Origin: an uncultured Lachnospiraceae bacterium | GTDB taxonomy: Bacteria > Bacillota > Clostridia > Lachnospirales > Lachnospiraceae | NCBI GenBank assembly: GCA_910587295.1 | Contig: CAJULP010000008.1 | Location: 1-6,581, forward strand | Length of the DNA: 6,581 nucleotides | Direction: 5' to 3' | Made by a program: the position numbers and the translations under genes | Part shown: positions 6,093 through 6,581 of the stretch, piece by piece | How positions within the stretch are numbered: position 1 is the first letter of the stretch | How the letters are laid out: the number at the start of each line of letters is the position of its first letter | The notes under the pieces: model-generated | The model's input: only the letters and a program-made list of their open reading frames with translations | What the model was told of the DNA's origin: nothing | Database searches by the model: none

Positions 6093-6446
6093 TTACAAGG
6101 GTACAGAGGTCATTGCACCGGAGTGTTTCACAATCTTCTTGATAATCGTCTGATCGACACCGACTTCTGCTAACATTGAGATACATGTATGTCTACAGCA
6201 ATGTGGTGTGCGGTCAATCTTAAGTTGCTCCATCAGTGGATGGAAGTAGCTGTCATAATAATTTCGGTATTGGAGGTGTTTGCCATCCGGTGTATGGATA
6301 AGATACTCACATTCCGGATTATCTTCAAACCAAGCCTTGTAGAAAGGTAAGACCTTATCTACGATAGGAACCTTTCGGATTCCGTTTTCGGTTTTACTGC
6401 TAACCACATCGAAGTATTGCTCGTCCAGATGGACATTTTCCTTGGT
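6093..6446 (-). pseudogene. Tyrosine recombinase (integrase) fragment lacking both ends
   Basis: Read on the minus strand, about 114 codons match the middle of the catalytic domain of phage/transposon integrases. From upstream to downstream: TKENVHLDEQYF, then SKTENGIRKVPI containing the beta-hairpin Lys, then PHCCRHT containing the H-x-x-R pair, and KHSGAM containing the last His (the usual GHSG has become KHSG). Homology stops just after GAMT, and the frame ends after four unrelated residues, so the nucleophilic Tyr and C-terminal helix are missing. Upstream of TKENVHL the family pattern with the first catalytic Arg is also missing; a stop lies at 6501-6503. The fragment therefore cannot encode an active recombinase. 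No start codon with a ribosome binding site is seen; the in-frame GTG at 6407 is inside the domain. It is a relic of an integrative element. Confidence 0.85.
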
Positions 6447-6481
6447 GTTAGTCAGGAAATGGGGTGATTGCTTGAAACAAG

Positions 6482-6580
6482 CTAAATCAACAGTAACCCA
6501 TTATCCCTCACCTCACAGATCGTATGCTGTCTGCTTATGGTGCCTACTTGTAAAAGCTTGCTGCATAACTGCCTTACCTT
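6482..6580 (-). other. Short minus-strand reading frame open at the window edge
   Basis: A frame of 32 codons runs in from beyond the window and stops at TAG 6484-6482. It includes LCSKLLQVGTIS and EVRDNGLLLI. The residue mix looks protein-like, but no family is recognised, and an opposite-strand frame of the same region is also open. It may be the 3' end of a gene of the same lost mobile element, upstream of the integrase fragment, or non-coding sequence. Confidence 0.2.
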
Positions 6581-6581
6581 A

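Noticed and set aside
6091..6555. TTTTACAAG on the plus strand (6091-6099) and its inverted copy (6547-6555) bracketing the integrase fragment
   Set aside because: A 9-base match within about 500 bases is expected by chance, so it is not evidence for element ends.

Overview
The window looks like a chromosomal segment from a Gram-positive gut anaerobe of the Clostridia, probably a Lachnospiraceae. The evidence is strong AGGAGG-type ribosome binding sites, a TTG start, moderate GC, and the protein families present. The genus cannot be fixed from this sequence. All recognisable intact genes are on the plus strand. A broken integrase on the minus strand marks the right edge.

Region 1 (1-975): a leader with two inverted repeats precedes a gene fusing an XRE-type DNA-binding domain to a class I SAM-dependent methyltransferase. 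A perfect GTAGTCA-N4-TGACTAC repeat just upstream of the gene is a candidate operator for its own regulator domain.

Region 2 (about 1000-4420): a tight operon encoding an ECF-like sigma factor, an uncharacterised six-span membrane protein, an ABC ATPase and an ABC-2-type permease. It ends at a good intrinsic terminator (4386-4419). The sigma factor probably controls its own operon, and the ATPase and permease form one transporter. No standard anti-sigma factor is present; the membrane protein, which has a charged cytoplasmic N-terminus, is the best candidate for that role.

Region 3 (about 4410-5972): a second operon whose promoter is interleaved with the terminator of region 2. It encodes a stand-alone LytTR DNA-binding protein, a four-span membrane protein and a seven-span membrane protein with a weak CPBP-like signature. 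Each downstream gene starts inside the one before it. The layout matches the LytTR regulatory systems known from streptococci (LytTR regulator plus membrane antagonist), with an added third gene.

Region 4 (5973-6581): an AT-rich perfect hairpin, then a minus-strand tyrosine recombinase fragment that has lost both its N-terminal part and its catalytic tyrosine end. The last 130 bases hold no recognisable gene, only a short minus-strand frame open to the window edge. This is a mobile-element scar.
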